From contig NZ_KB898337.1 of assembly GCF_000377625.1 (NCBI RefSeq), forward strand, positions 1 through 64,000: DNA of 64,000 nt. Direction: 5' to 3'. Below are positions 1-7,821 of the stretch, piece after piece. Positions within the stretch are counted from its first letter, which is position 1, and every line of letters starts with the position of its first letter. Position numbers and translations under genes: made by a program. This DNA comes from Prevotella veroralis DSM 19559 = JCM 6290 (lineage in GTDB: Bacteria > Bacteroidota > Bacteroidia > Bacteroidales > Bacteroidaceae). Under the pieces are notes generated by a model. It saw only the letters and a program-made list of their open reading frames with translations, did no database searches and had not been told where the DNA came from.

Positions 1-276
1 GTTGACGGAATACAGCTTATAACCAAATTGAAAAGTAACATGAAAGGATGTTTAATGAGTGTTTCAGACAGACTTTTACTCAGAAAAAGAGCCATTATAG
101 AAACGGTGAATGATGAACTTAAGAACATTGCACAAGTAGAGCACTCCAGACATAGATGCTTTGACAATTTCATCGTCAACTTATTAGGAGCCATTGCCGC
201 CTATTGTCTGTTTCCAAAGAAGCCTTGTATTAATAATGTACAAAGGACTATGGACACACAGCTTGCATTGTTCTGA
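1..276 (+). CDS. IS982-family transposase, C-terminal part (cut by window edge)
   Basis: The reading frame is open from base 1 to the stop at 274-276, so the gene begins outside the window. The visible part contains LLRKRAIIETVNDELKN followed by EHSRHRCFDNFIVNLLGAIA, a pattern I know from the C-terminal end of IS982-type DDE transposases, where the E of the IIETVN stretch is the last catalytic acid. The protein would cut and rejoin the ends of the insertion sequence. The right end of the element should lie soon after the stop, probably within 277-300, but no inverted repeat can be shown without the left end. Whether the element is intact cannot be judged here. Confidence 0.8.
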   Translation, partial: VDGIQLITKLKSNMKGCLMSVSDRLLLRKRAIIETVNDELKNIAQVEHSRHRCFDNFIVNLLGAIAAYCLFPKKPCINNVQRTMDTQLALF

Positions 277-313
277 ATTCGTCGAACTCACGTTAATTTA
301 AATCATCAAACTT

Positions 314-556
314 ATGATCAGAGGTTATATAAATTTCAGATGCAATGACTGCAACAACACTTTCCATGCAATAAATATTGAGTATGGAACAACTGCTATG
401 TCAGTTTCAATGCCCTGTCCAAACTGTAACAGCCGCCACACTTATCCACCTAACTGGCATATTCTCGGCTTTTATCCTTTGGGCAACAACCGTGAGATTT
501 ATAAAAGAATCTGGGAAAGGATGGACAAAGAGGACAGCAAGTGTGATAGCCAATAG
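314..556 (+). CDS. small zinc-ribbon protein (hypothetical, 80 aa)
   Basis: No specific function is recognised. Two CxxC pairs (RCNDCNN near residues 9-15 and PCPNCNS near residues 34-40) are spaced like the four ligands of a zinc ribbon, so the protein probably binds one zinc ion. The stretch after them is Trp/Tyr-rich (NWHILGFYPLG) and the tail is charged (WERMDKEDSK). There is no signal peptide or membrane segment. It sits just behind the transposase and in the same direction as the downstream operon, but about 470 bp of non-coding DNA separate it from the next gene, so it is a separate unit. A second, shorter frame inside it (378-581) looks like a shadow. Confidence 0.6.
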   Translation: MIRGYINFRCNDCNNTFHAINIEYGTTAMSVSMPCPNCNSRHTYPPNWHILGFYPLGNNREIYKRIWERMDKEDSKCDSQ

Positions 557-706
557 CTTAAAATGTGATAGCTTCCATTAGCTAAAACAGTAAACAAACT
601 TTCTACTGAACATATTTTACCAAGCAAATATATCGTAATTATATTCTTTAGAGTAGTATCAATATATACTTTTCATTGTGTTTTATTTACTTTATTTCAT
701 TATTAT

Positions 707-737
707 TTTGCTATTTCCAATAAATTCCCTACATTTG
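707..737 (+). promoter_or_regulatory. Bacteroidetes-type promoter upstream of the structured RNA / RiPP operon
   Basis: TTTG at 707-710 and TACATTTG at 730-737 are separated by 19 nt, matching the -33 TTTG / -7 TAnnTTTG pattern of Bacteroidetes primary sigma promoters. Transcription would start near 744. The first plausible start codon downstream is at 1031, so the transcript would carry about 290 nt of non-coding leader or be a separate RNA. Confidence 0.65.
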
Positions 738-743
738 TGCCAT

Positions 744-950
744 GTTTGGTGGGCGCTTTACAAACCACTCACCATTCATTGCACAAAACTTGCAAACGAG
801 GTTATTCGACCCGGTTAAATCTGGAAAATTCAACTAAGGAGTCGTCATTAATCGAGTTTAGGCAGGTTCTGTGCCCCTATCGTATATGGGGGCATGGACT
901 GTCTTTACTTTATTTTGACTCCAAGGTGTTTTCCAGAACCGAACCGGATA
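744..950 (+). ncRNA. candidate structured RNA, rod-like fold (6S-like RNA or long leader)
   Basis: Five complementary segments nest in order into one long rod: 811-816 with 942-947 (CCGGTT/AACCGG), 820-828 with 929-937 (TCTGGAAAA/TTTTCCAGA), 838-843 with 917-922 (GGAGTC/GACTCC), 860-865 with 899-904 (AGGCAG/CTGTCT, one G-U pair) and 872-877 with 889-894 (TGCCCC/GGGGCA). Between the third and fourth stems lies an AT-rich internal loop, 16 nt on one side (844-859) and 12 nt on the other (905-916). A closing stem, a large central bubble and an apical hairpin within about 200 nt is the layout of 6S RNA, which binds the RNA polymerase holoenzyme by mimicking an open promoter. The identity is inferred from layout only; a regulatory leader of the operon that follows is the alternative. 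A 72-codon frame at 737-955 overlaps it and is probably not translated. Confidence 0.45.
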
Positions 951-992
951 AATAAAGATAAAGCGGGCCGTGTCCCCTTTCTTCTTTTATCC
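946..992 (+). other. imperfect hairpin at the 3' side of the structured RNA
   Basis: GGATAAA (946-952) pairs with TTTATCC (986-992), and the inside continues with AAAG..GGG against CCCCTTT around a short loop near 967-974. It partly competes with the outer stem of the RNA before it (942-947), so the two folds could be alternative states. There is no clean U-tract after it, so a simple terminator is not well supported. Confidence 0.35.
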
Positions 993-1030
993 TCTCTGCA
1001 TCATTACTAACATTTTAATACTTTTAAATT

Positions 1031-1138
1031 ATGGAAATTAACTATCGAGTTGAGAAAAAAGAAGACAAAAGATTGTTTTTTGGCTGCTTTGCAAGATGTT
1101 GTAAAAGAGTAAATGCGGGAGCACAGGGTATTCTGTAA
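1031..1138 (+). CDS. candidate RiPP precursor peptide (35 aa, Cys-containing)
   Basis: This short frame ends 20 nt before the radical SAM gene. The start is firm: an in-frame TAA lies at 1025-1027, six bases before the ATG. The first half is charged and leader-like (EINYRVEKKEDKR); the second half is core-like, with three cysteines in FFGCFARCCKR followed by VNAGAQGIL. A short peptide directly upstream of a maturase with its own peptide-binding region is the usual arrangement of ribosomally made, post-translationally modified peptides (RiPPs). Cys residues would fit a thioether product, but the aromatic and Arg/Asn side chains are equally possible targets. No family could be assigned. The call rests on position, size and composition, not on similarity to a known precursor. 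Confidence 0.6.
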   Translation: MEINYRVEKKEDKRLFFGCFARCCKRVNAGAQGIL

Positions 1139-1158
1139 ATTTCTTCAAACAACAAACT

Positions 1159-2481
1159 ATGGAGAAAAGAAAAAACATAAGCCCACTAAAGGTTTATAGT
1201 TTTCATGAACAATTACACATAGAGCCTATTTTAGGGCTCTATGTGATAGTTTCACCTCTTACTGCTAATTGGATTATACTTGAGAGTGATGAACAATTAA
1301 ACTTTTTCAAACTCTTACAAACCAACAACCTCGAGACAGCCTTAAAGGCTTTTAAAGGTAAGCAAGAGAATGCACATAGTGTAATAGTCCAAATAGAGGC
1401 TAAGCAGTTTGAGAAGAAAGATGTAAAACCTGCAAACTATGGTGGGGTTATGCAATTTCATTTAACCAACGCATGCAACATGAAGTGCCCTCACTGTTAT
1501 ATGTATGCTGGAAAGAAGAAAGAAAAGGAGTTAACTACAGAAGAAATCTATAAAGTAATAGATCAATTTAAAGAAAGTGGAGGTGAGCAAATAACATTTA
1601 CAGGAGGAGAGGTTTGTATGAGGACAGATCTTCTTGATATCATCAAACACACGCATAGTTCAGGACTAAATATAGAAGTTCTGACCAACGGAACTTTATG
1701 GAAAGAAGAAGACATTAAAGCTGTTAGTCCATATCTATCACGTGTTCAGATAAGTATTGATGGAGTTTCCGAGGAAGAAAACTCTAAAATCAGGGGTAAA
1801 GGCAACTTCGAAAAGGCACTCAATACTGTTGATACATTTCTATCTTACGGTGTGCCAACAGATATTGGTATCACCCCTTGGTTTGATCAAACTTTAAAAA
1901 ATAAGATACAAGGGTATGCAACCTTTGGGAAGGAACTTATAGAAAAATATAAAGATAAGCCATTCGGAATCCGTTTCACAACAAGTCTATTAGATGGTAG
2001 AGATATAAAATTTTCTTCAGAAGAAAAACAAGAGTATGAGACTATTACAGAATCCATATATAAATCTTGTATGGGTGAGGACGTTTTAGACTTAGCTTTC
2101 ATTGATTTTCATGCACACTTTTTGTTAGAAGATAATTGTGAATTTGGCAACCTGACTATAGAATCAAACGGAAACATATATTTCTGTCCTTCATTATCTA
2201 TGCTCCCTACTTCTTTGAATATAAGGAGAAATTCTTTTGAAGAGATACTTTCTCTCTCAAAAGAAGCAAGTAGAATTTCATGCGTAGATAACTTGATACC
2301 TTGCAGAAACTGCGAATTACGATACATCTGTGGTGGAGGATGCAGAATACAATATTTTAAAGATTTCCAGCAAGAGGAAGCTTTCAAGATAGTCAATCAT
2401 CCACGCAGAAAATGTACAGCAGAATATAAACAGAGTATATACAAGCAAATGATAAGAACAAACGAGGCTCTATTTCAATAA
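1159..2481 (+). CDS. radical SAM/SPASM peptide maturase (440 aa)
   Basis: The enzyme should use a [4Fe-4S] cluster and S-adenosylmethionine to modify a peptide. Residues 1-90 precede the catalytic domain and look like a PqqD-type peptide-recognition region (EPILGLYVIVSPLTANWI). The radical SAM cluster motif CxxxCxxC is C106, C110, C113 (CNMKCPHCY), and the GGE motif that contacts SAM is at 149-151. A SPASM domain with auxiliary-cluster cysteines follows at the C terminus (CRNCELRYICGGGCR from residue 382, with a last Cys near 419). This layout is typical of RiPP maturases such as those making thioether or C-C crosslinks. The gene lies 20 nt after the 35-codon peptide and 33 nt before the next small gene, so one transcript is likely. 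Substrate and bond type are not known. Confidence 0.85.
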   Translation: MEKRKNISPLKVYSFHEQLHIEPILGLYVIVSPLTANWIILESDEQLNFFKLLQTNNLETALKAFKGKQENAHSVIVQIEAKQFEKKDVKPANYGGVMQFHLTNACNMKCPHCYMYAGKKKEKELTTEEIYKVIDQFKESGGEQITFTGGEVCMRTDLLDIIKHTHSSGLNIEVLTNGTLWKEEDIKAVSPYLSRVQISIDGVSEEENSKIRGKGNFEKALNTVDTFLSYGVPTDIGITPWFDQTLKNKIQGYATFGKELIEKYKDKPFGIRFTTSLLDGRDIKFSSEEKQEYETITESIYKSCMGEDVLDLAFIDFHAHFLLEDNCEFGNLTIESNGNIYFCPSLSMLPTSLNIRRNSFEEILSLSKEASRISCVDNLIPCRNCELRYICGGGCRIQYFKDFQQEEAFKIVNHPRRKCTAEYKQSIYKQMIRTNEALFQ

Positions 2482-2514
2482 TAGAGTTATTATTAATAAT
2501 AAAAATAAACAACT

Positions 2515-2715
2515 ATGGGAAAAATTAAAGGAATGGAATACTCAGACACAAGGTATAATGAGTATGACGAGAAAGAGTACTTTATTGATGATTGGGATGA
2601 TTGGTTTACTGCAGAAGAGGTGTATGATAGAAAGAAGGAAATTAAATATTGGAATGAGGATTACACCAATGAAGTGAGTGAAAATAATGGTGAAGGTTTG
2701 GACTGGAGTGACTAA
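2515..2715 (+). CDS. small acidic Tyr/Trp-rich protein (66 aa), unknown
   Basis: Function not recognised. It has no Cys, no signal peptide and no membrane segment, and is strongly acidic and aromatic (DDWDDWFTAEEVYDRKK, then a Glu/Asn-rich tail ending in DWSD). It begins 33 nt after the maturase stop and ends 14 nt before the next start, so it very probably belongs to the same operon. The run-up to its ATG (AAATAAACAACTATGG) closely copies the one before the maturase (AACAAACTATGG). Possible roles are a second precursor or a maturase partner, but nothing in the sequence decides this. Confidence 0.55.
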   Translation: MGKIKGMEYSDTRYNEYDEKEYFIDDWDDWFTAEEVYDRKKEIKYWNEDYTNEVSENNGEGLDWSD

Positions 2716-2729
2716 TAAAAAAATATATC

Positions 2730-3071
2730 ATGCCTAATAAAAATACTTTTTTACAATGTGCAATCAAAGATATAGACCATAAAGAACATTTTTGGTTTAT
2801 TGACACGTACTCAACACCTGAAGTAATAGTAGAACATTTATTCAATAATAGTAATAAAGATGTCAGCACAGATGAACTTACAAAGACTAACTACGATGCA
2901 AAAGAAGAAAAAAACTTTACTATCGTCTTTCACTCTATATCACTAAATTGCTTGTGCGCATGGATATCCTGTCCATTAAGCGAAGAGCACCAAACTACAC
3001 AGGAAATAATTAACCTTTTGAGAAAAAAAGTTAGTGATAAAAAAATAGAAGTGTATATAACACGAACATAA
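2730..3071 (+). CDS. hypothetical protein (113 aa) at the end of the RiPP operon
   Basis: Function not recognised. The protein appears soluble and mixed alpha/beta: an N-terminal part (FLQCAIKDIDHKEHFWFID), a charged middle and a C-terminal helix-strand (TQEIINLLRKKVSDKKIEVY). It has three cysteines (residue 10 and the pair in LNCLCAW). It starts 14 nt after the 66-aa gene and has similar base composition. About 140 bp of AT-rich DNA follow, containing TTATACGAATA twice (near 3115-3125 and 3171-3181). An immunity or accessory role is conceivable but not shown. Confidence 0.55.
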   Translation: MPNKNTFLQCAIKDIDHKEHFWFIDTYSTPEVIVEHLFNNSNKDVSTDELTKTNYDAKEEKNFTIVFHSISLNCLCAWISCPLSEEHQTTQEIINLLRKKVSDKKIEVYITRT

Positions 3072-3211
3072 TATATTTCCTTTTATATCATAAGTTAGCG
3101 TATGGCATAAAGGGAAATAATACTTTTATACGAATAGAAACATTACATTATAATAACCCACATCATTTTATTATACGAATAATATGATATTTATTGCTTT
3201 AAACAGCTATT

Positions 3212-4285
3212 ATGGAACAAAATAACAATTATATTACAACAATTGATCAAGCAAAAAATCTAATAGAAAATCTACAAAGTTCGACAGATTATATCGGTCA
3301 ACAAATTCTCTCTGCCCAATTGCAAGTTCTGACACAGATATCATCACCAGAACTGGTGACAAGTACTTTTGATATAATGCTTACAAATATCAAAGAGGTT
3401 CTATCCTCTTCTGAATCAGAATCATTTAAAGAGGTCTTTCGTAAAAATAGTATTTTACTTATACAAAACTATATCTTCTTTATGAAAGCAAAAATAGTCT
3501 TCATTCGTTCAGCTTTAGAGAAAGAAAATGAATATCTTACGAGAGAGAAGTTTGCCTTAATGAGAGATGTAACAAAAGGATTAGGCAAGTGTATTGAAGG
3601 AACCTTAGCAATGGTAGGGGAAAAACATGTAGGAACTATCAAAATAGATATTTCTGAGATATCCAAGTATATAGAAGAAAAAGGGATTATAGATCGTTTT
3701 TTTGACTGGCTCAACAGAAAAGAAATACAAGAACAGAATTGCAAAAAGAGTAGAGCTTTACAACATGAATTTAATAAAACAATGGGTAAACTCCCCATTA
3801 AATTATATAATTATCATAAATTCATTGGTAACAGTACAATAATTGCAGGAATAATAACAAGTTATAAAAAAGAAATATTTGACGAGTGAGATCCCTATAA
3901 GGCTACAAGAGAGGGCAAAGTAAGAAGTGTTTATTCCAATCTTAAAAAAGGCTTTACAGAAATATTACCTATCAACTTTGGAGCAACAATATTTATATAC
4001 ATACTTATTTTAATTATACCTGGATTACTTTGGTGTATATGGAAAATATTTGGAGGAAATGTAGAAATTTTTGAAAGCTGGTTAAGTTGGGAAATTAGCA
4101 AAGCATCTATATATGCAATAATTTATTTAGTTAGTAGCAGCATTCTAATCATATTTAAAATAATTGGAGATTATTTCCTAAAATATAAACCTCTCGCAGC
4201 TGAACATAATAAAATTAAGAAAGAAGTACAAGAAAAATATAAAAAGCTCTATAATGCATTCGGAGCAGAACTTGAGACTTTGTAA
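3212..4285 (+). pseudogene. two-TM membrane protein gene interrupted by one in-frame TGA
   Basis: The first frame (3212-3889, 225 aa) ends in TGA at 3887-3889. The same frame continues without any other stop from 3890 to a TAA at 4283-4285, 131 more codons, and this second part has no ATG in frame. Part one is a soluble, helix-rich, Lys/Glu-rich protein of unknown family. Part two encodes two clear hydrophobic helices (IFIYILILIIPGLLWCIW and IYAIIYLVSSSILIIFKIIG) and a basic tail. The simplest reading is a 356-aa cytosolic-plus-membrane protein whose gene has acquired a single nonsense mutation close to the middle (codon 226); a sequencing error is possible. If translated as is, the product lacks its membrane anchor. 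No homologue is recognised. Confidence 0.65.
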
Positions 4286-4346
4286 GATGAATATCAACAT
4301 TTAGCAAAAGACCTCACCTTTCAATGATACCGATTTAAGGAACAGA

Positions 4347-5012
4347 ATGAAGAAAACAATAAAACGCAAAATCAATAAGATAGAGTCTTTACTTCTGACC
4401 TATTACGAGAACCCACAATTAATAACATGTGACGAGAAGATGGAAACTCTCATCTTTAATCGTCGAATGCTCCTTAACCAACTATTCAAGCCAACAGATG
4501 AAAACTATCGGCTATTAAAGGAATTCAACGAAACACTTAAAGAAGCAGTAATAAAAAAATATCAACAAAGCAGAGAGTTGTATTACAATACAAAGAAAAT
4601 GTTGGCAGATAGCGGGAGTAGTTTGCAGTTTGAGGGCGTAGAGTGTAAAATCTTCTTAGGGAAAGACAGACAATACTCGAAAAGTAATCCTTTTCAAGGA
4701 GAAAAATCAGAAATGATATGGGAGATTCTCAATGATGAAGGTTATAACGACATCTATTGCAAATATGGTTGCTGTATGAGTTTTGACGGATATCATGGAG
4801 AGGAAGACGACAAGAGTGAAATGGAACTCATGGGAATGCAAGATGCTGATGATTGTTGGAATGAAGGGTTAGACCGAGAATGGAGTTACGACTTACACCT
4901 TCATCAGCACTTTCACAACCTATACGACCATACAAGTTTCAGTATCTTCGATTTCATTTATGTTAGGGACTTCTACACAGAGTTTGAACTAAAATTTCAT
5001 CAGAATACTTAA
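4347..5012 (+). CDS. hypothetical protein (221 aa)
   Basis: Function not recognised. The N-terminal 80 residues are basic and helical (MKKTIKRKINKIESLLLTYYEN). The middle holds a CKYGCC cluster and an acidic stretch (HGEEDDKSEMELMG). The C-terminal part is rich in His and aromatic residues (HLHQHFHNLYDHTSF) and could bind metal. There is no signal peptide or transmembrane segment. It starts 61 nt after the broken membrane gene and ends 10 nt before the next gene, so it is probably co-transcribed with that one. The length and composition look like a real gene rather than a chance frame. Confidence 0.6.
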   Translation: MKKTIKRKINKIESLLLTYYENPQLITCDEKMETLIFNRRMLLNQLFKPTDENYRLLKEFNETLKEAVIKKYQQSRELYYNTKKMLADSGSSLQFEGVECKIFLGKDRQYSKSNPFQGEKSEMIWEILNDEGYNDIYCKYGCCMSFDGYHGEEDDKSEMELMGMQDADDCWNEGLDREWSYDLHLHQHFHNLYDHTSFSIFDFIYVRDFYTEFELKFHQNT

Positions 5013-5022
5013 ACAAGAATAA

Positions 5023-5541
5023 ATGGAAAGAAAAGAGTTATGCATAATCTCCGACTCAGACATCCCAGCAGGCTCTGGAGGTATCAACGGAGAAGGCTAT
5101 ACATACGGACAATTACGCCATCAACCCATTATCACAGAGATATTACAACGTATCACCCACCCTATTGCACGCCAAATGGCAGAGGGCTGTAATGAACGTA
5201 ACCGTAAAGATGGATTTACAATGTACAAGGTAGATGGTGAATACTGCTTTGAAGGACTACGAGTAGGACCGAAAGTAAAAATCCCTTCTAAAGAAGAATT
5301 GTTGGCTCTATTAGGATATCAACCAATCAACACAGCCAATATCCGGAACATCACATATACCCTCATACGCGAAGAATTAGCTCGGTTATACGGAACATCT
5401 GTACAAGAAGCTGCAGACATCATTGGCAACCAACTTGACTGTGCCCCACACGAAGACATCTCTGGCTATATCTTTATGGTACCTAACTGGGCACATAAAT
5501 GGTTTCGTCACAATGGCTATGTAGCAAGAATGCTAAAGTAG
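5023..5541 (+). CDS. hypothetical protein (172 aa)
   Basis: Function not recognised. The protein looks soluble and globular, with a Gly-rich start (DIPAGSGGINGEGYTYG), a central helical part (ITEILQRITHPIARQMAEG) and a C-terminal helix pair (LIREELARLYGTSVQEAADIIG). It is 10 nt from the 221-aa gene before it. Its base composition is closer to the ribosomal cluster than that of the 1000-4300 segment. It is the last + strand gene before the convergent ribosomal cluster, and the hairpin at 5566-5592 can end both transcripts. Confidence 0.65.
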   Translation: MERKELCIISDSDIPAGSGGINGEGYTYGQLRHQPIITEILQRITHPIARQMAEGCNERNRKDGFTMYKVDGEYCFEGLRVGPKVKIPSKEELLALLGYQPINTANIRNITYTLIREELARLYGTSVQEAADIIGNQLDCAPHEDISGYIFMVPNWAHKWFRHNGYVARMLK

Positions 5542-5559
5542 AAAGCTTAATCTACAACA

Positions 5560-5596
5560 AAAAAAACTCCCGATACATTAAGTACCGGGAGTTTTC
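5560..5596. terminator. bidirectional terminator between the accessory genes and rplQ
   Basis: ACTCCCG at 5566-5572 pairs with CGGGAGT at 5586-5592, and the stem extends inward over ATAC/GTAC with one mismatch. An A-run before and a T-run after the stem let it act on both strands. Confidence 0.8.
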
Positions 5597-5622
5597 TATT
5601 ATAGAGATAAAATCTATTCGGA

Positions 5623-6105
5623 TTATTCAGCCTTTGCTTCTTCAGCAACGTTCTCAGCAGCCTCTGCAGGTGCATCAGCCTTCTTTGTAGAACGACGACT
5701 ACGACGAGTCTTCTTAGCATCAGCCTTTGGAGTCTTAGCCATATTCTCGTTGTAGTCAACAAGCTCAATAAATGCAATCTGAGCAGCGTCACCCTGACGG
5801 GTACCGAGCTTGATAACGCGTGTATAACCGCCTGGACGATCACCTACCTTTACTGAAATCTCCTTAAAGAGCTCAGTAACTGCCTCCTTGTTCTGAAGAT
5901 AACGGAAAACAACACGACGTGAATTGGTTGTATCGTTCTTAGAACGTGTGATCAGCGGCTCAACATACTTCTTAAGAGCCTTTGCCTTAGCAAGAGTCGT
6001 AGTGATTCTTTTGTGCTGAATCAAAGCAACTGCCAGGTTTGAAAGCAACGCAGCGCGATGGTCAGCAGTACGACCCAAATGGTTAAATTTCTTATTATGT
6101 CTCAT
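5623..6105 (-). CDS. rplQ: 50S ribosomal protein L17
   Basis: L17 sits near the exit of the peptide tunnel on the large subunit. The start [17 protein letters not shown] is the signature of the family. The conserved domain ends near residue 121 and is followed by a tail of about 39 residues, first Lys/Arg-rich ([12 protein letters not shown]) and then Ala/Glu-rich ([16 protein letters not shown]), absent from short L17 proteins such as that of E. coli. Such tails occur in Bacteroidetes ribosomal proteins. It is the last gene of the alpha operon (rpmJ-rpsM-rpsK-rpsD-rpoA-rplQ), 58 bp behind rpoA. Confidence 0.97.
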   Translation of the reverse strand: MRHNKKFNHLGRTADHRAALLSNLAVALIQHKRITTTLAKAKALKKYVEPLITRSKNDTTNSRRVVFRYLQNKEAVTELFKEISVKVGDRPGGYTRVIKLGTRQGDAAQIAFIELVDYNENMAKTPKADAKKTRRSRRSTKKADAPAEAAENVAEEAKAE

Positions 6106-6163
6106 TTTGTTTTTAACTTGTTGTGGATAAACCCGTCAACTTGTCTTTAGACAAACTCGTCAA

Positions 6164-7162
6164 CTATTCTTTATCCAATTTATACTTTGTAATGTCGGTT
6201 CCAAACGACAGATTCAGACTCTCGAGCAAATCATCAAGCTCAGAAAGCGATTTCTTACCAAAGTTACGGAACTTAAGAAGATCCGTCTTGTTGTACTGTA
6301 CGAGGTCGCCTAATGTCTCTACATCAGCTGCCTTCAAGCAGTTGAGTGCACGAACACTCAAGTTGAGACTTGCGTCTGTCAACTTGGTCTTCAAGAGCTG
6401 GCGCATGTGCAGAACCTCCTCATCAAACTCCTGGTTGCCCTCCTGATCTGGATTCTCGAGAGTAATCTTCTCATCAGAGAACAACATGAAGTGATAAATA
6501 AGAATCTTCGCAGCCTCTTTCAGTGCATCCTTTGGGTGGATGGAACCATCGGTCGTAACTTCAACAACCAATTTGTCATAGTCGGTCTTTTGCTCAACAC
6601 GATATGGCTCAACGGCATATTTTACGTTACGGATTGGGGTGTAGATGGAATCGATTGGGAGTACGTTTACATCAGTGCAGAATTCACGATTTTCCTCAGC
6701 AGGAACGTAACCACGTCCCTTATTGATGGTCAAATCAATCTGCATAGAAGCCTTGGAGTCTAAATGACAAATCACCAAATCAGGGTTTAACACTTCAAAT
6801 CCAGTCAGATACTTACCGATATCACCTGCTTTGAATTCGGTGGAATTCTCTACGGTGATACTAACTTTCTCATTCTCGAATTCTTCTACTACTTGCTTGA
6901 ATCGAACTTGCTTGAGATTCAAGATGATGTTGGTAACATCTTCCTTTACACCAGGAACTGAAGAGAACTCATGCTCAACACCAGCTATACGGATGGTGTT
7001 GATTGCAAAGCCTTCCAGCGATGAAAGGAGGATGCGGCGAAGAGCGTTACCAATGGTAACACCAAAGCCAGGCTCAAGAGGACGGAATTCGAACTTGCCG
7101 AAATGGTCATTGGCCTCCAGCATCACTACTTTATCAGGTTTTTGAAATGCTAATATCGCCAT
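6164..7162 (-). CDS. rpoA: DNA-directed RNA polymerase subunit alpha
   Basis: RpoA dimerises to start assembly of RNA polymerase and, through its C-terminal domain, contacts DNA and activators. The dimerisation part carries the conserved [19 protein letters not shown] near residues 29-47. The C-terminal domain ([20 protein letters not shown] to the end) has the two helix-hairpin-helix elements. I chose the start at [11 protein letters not shown] (332 aa), which fits Bacteroidales RpoA; a 12-codon upstream extension to 7198 has no family counterpart. It lies 13 nt behind rpsD, the usual place in the alpha operon. Confidence 0.97.
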   Translation of the reverse strand: MAILAFQKPDKVVMLEANDHFGKFEFRPLEPGFGVTIGNALRRILLSSLEGFAINTIRIAGVEHEFSSVPGVKEDVTNIILNLKQVRFKQVVEEFENEKVSITVENSTEFKAGDIGKYLTGFEVLNPDLVICHLDSKASMQIDLTINKGRGYVPAEENREFCTDVNVLPIDSIYTPIRNVKYAVEPYRVEQKTDYDKLVVEVTTDGSIHPKDALKEAAKILIYHFMLFSDEKITLENPDQEGNQEFDEEVLHMRQLLKTKLTDASLNLSVRALNCLKAADVETLGDLVQYNKTDLLKFRNFGKKSLSELDDLLESLNLSFGTDITKYKLDKE

Positions 7163-7175
7163 TAATTTAATGATT

Positions 7176-7784
7176 TTATTGTTTAGAGTACAACTCAACG
7201 ATTAACTGCTCCTTAATATTCTCAGGGATGTCAGCACGGTCTGGACGATGAAGGAACTTACCGCACTTAGCGTTATCATCCCACTCAAGCCATGGGTACT
7301 TGCTGTGGTTGAAGCCAGCCAAAGCTGCCTCAATAACCTCAAGTGACTTAGCCTTCTCGCGAACGCCAACCACGTCACCAGCCTTTACCTGATATGAAGC
7401 AATATTTACGACATTACCGTTAACAACAATGTGCTTGTGGCTAACGAGCTGACGAGCAGCTGCACGAGTAGGAGCGATACCAAGACGGAACACTACATTG
7501 TCCAGACGGCTCTCAAGGCTCTGAAGAAGAACCTCACCAGTAATACCCTCTGCCTTAGCAGCCTTATCGAACAGATTACGGAACTGACGCTCCAAAACGC
7601 CATAAGTGTATTTAGCTTTCTGCTTCTCTGCAAGCTGAGCACCATACTCAGAAACCTTGCGACGACGGTTATTACCATGCTGCCCTGGAGGGAAGTTTCT
7701 CTTAGCTAATACCTTATCTGCGCCGAAAATTGGTTCACCGAAACGGCGTGCGATTCGTGATTTTGGACCTATGTATCTTGCCAT
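7176..7784 (-). CDS. rpsD: 30S ribosomal protein S4
   Basis: S4 is a primary 16S rRNA binder that nucleates assembly of the small subunit body. The start [18 protein letters not shown] and the S4 RNA-binding domain ([14 protein letters not shown] near residues 90-105) are clear, and the length of 202 aa is normal. The N-terminal zinc-type cysteines seen in some S4 proteins are absent, so this is a zinc-free version. It lies between rpsK and rpoA in the alpha operon. In E. coli S4 represses this operon; no such site was recognised here. Confidence 0.97.
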   Translation of the reverse strand: MARYIGPKSRIARRFGEPIFGADKVLAKRNFPPGQHGNNRRRKVSEYGAQLAEKQKAKYTYGVLERQFRNLFDKAAKAEGITGEVLLQSLESRLDNVVFRLGIAPTRAAARQLVSHKHIVVNGNVVNIASYQVKAGDVVGVREKAKSLEVIEAALAGFNHSKYPWLEWDDNAKCGKFLHRPDRADIPENIKEQLIVELYSKQ

Positions 7785-7821
7785 AATTAATATGAATTCT
7801 TTTAATTGTTATAAGATGTGA

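Noticed and set aside
378..581. 67-codon frame inside the zinc-ribbon gene
   Set aside because: It is in a different frame, loses the CxxC pairs and has no protein-like composition.
737..955. 72-codon frame upstream of the RiPP operon
   Set aside because: Its start overlaps the -7 element, its codons do not look like a protein, and the DNA shows nested complementary segments typical of a structured RNA.
3887..3889. Selenocysteine codon in the interrupted gene
   Set aside because: There is no family reason for selenocysteine, no hairpin typical of a SECIS element was seen right behind the TGA, and a point mutation is simpler.
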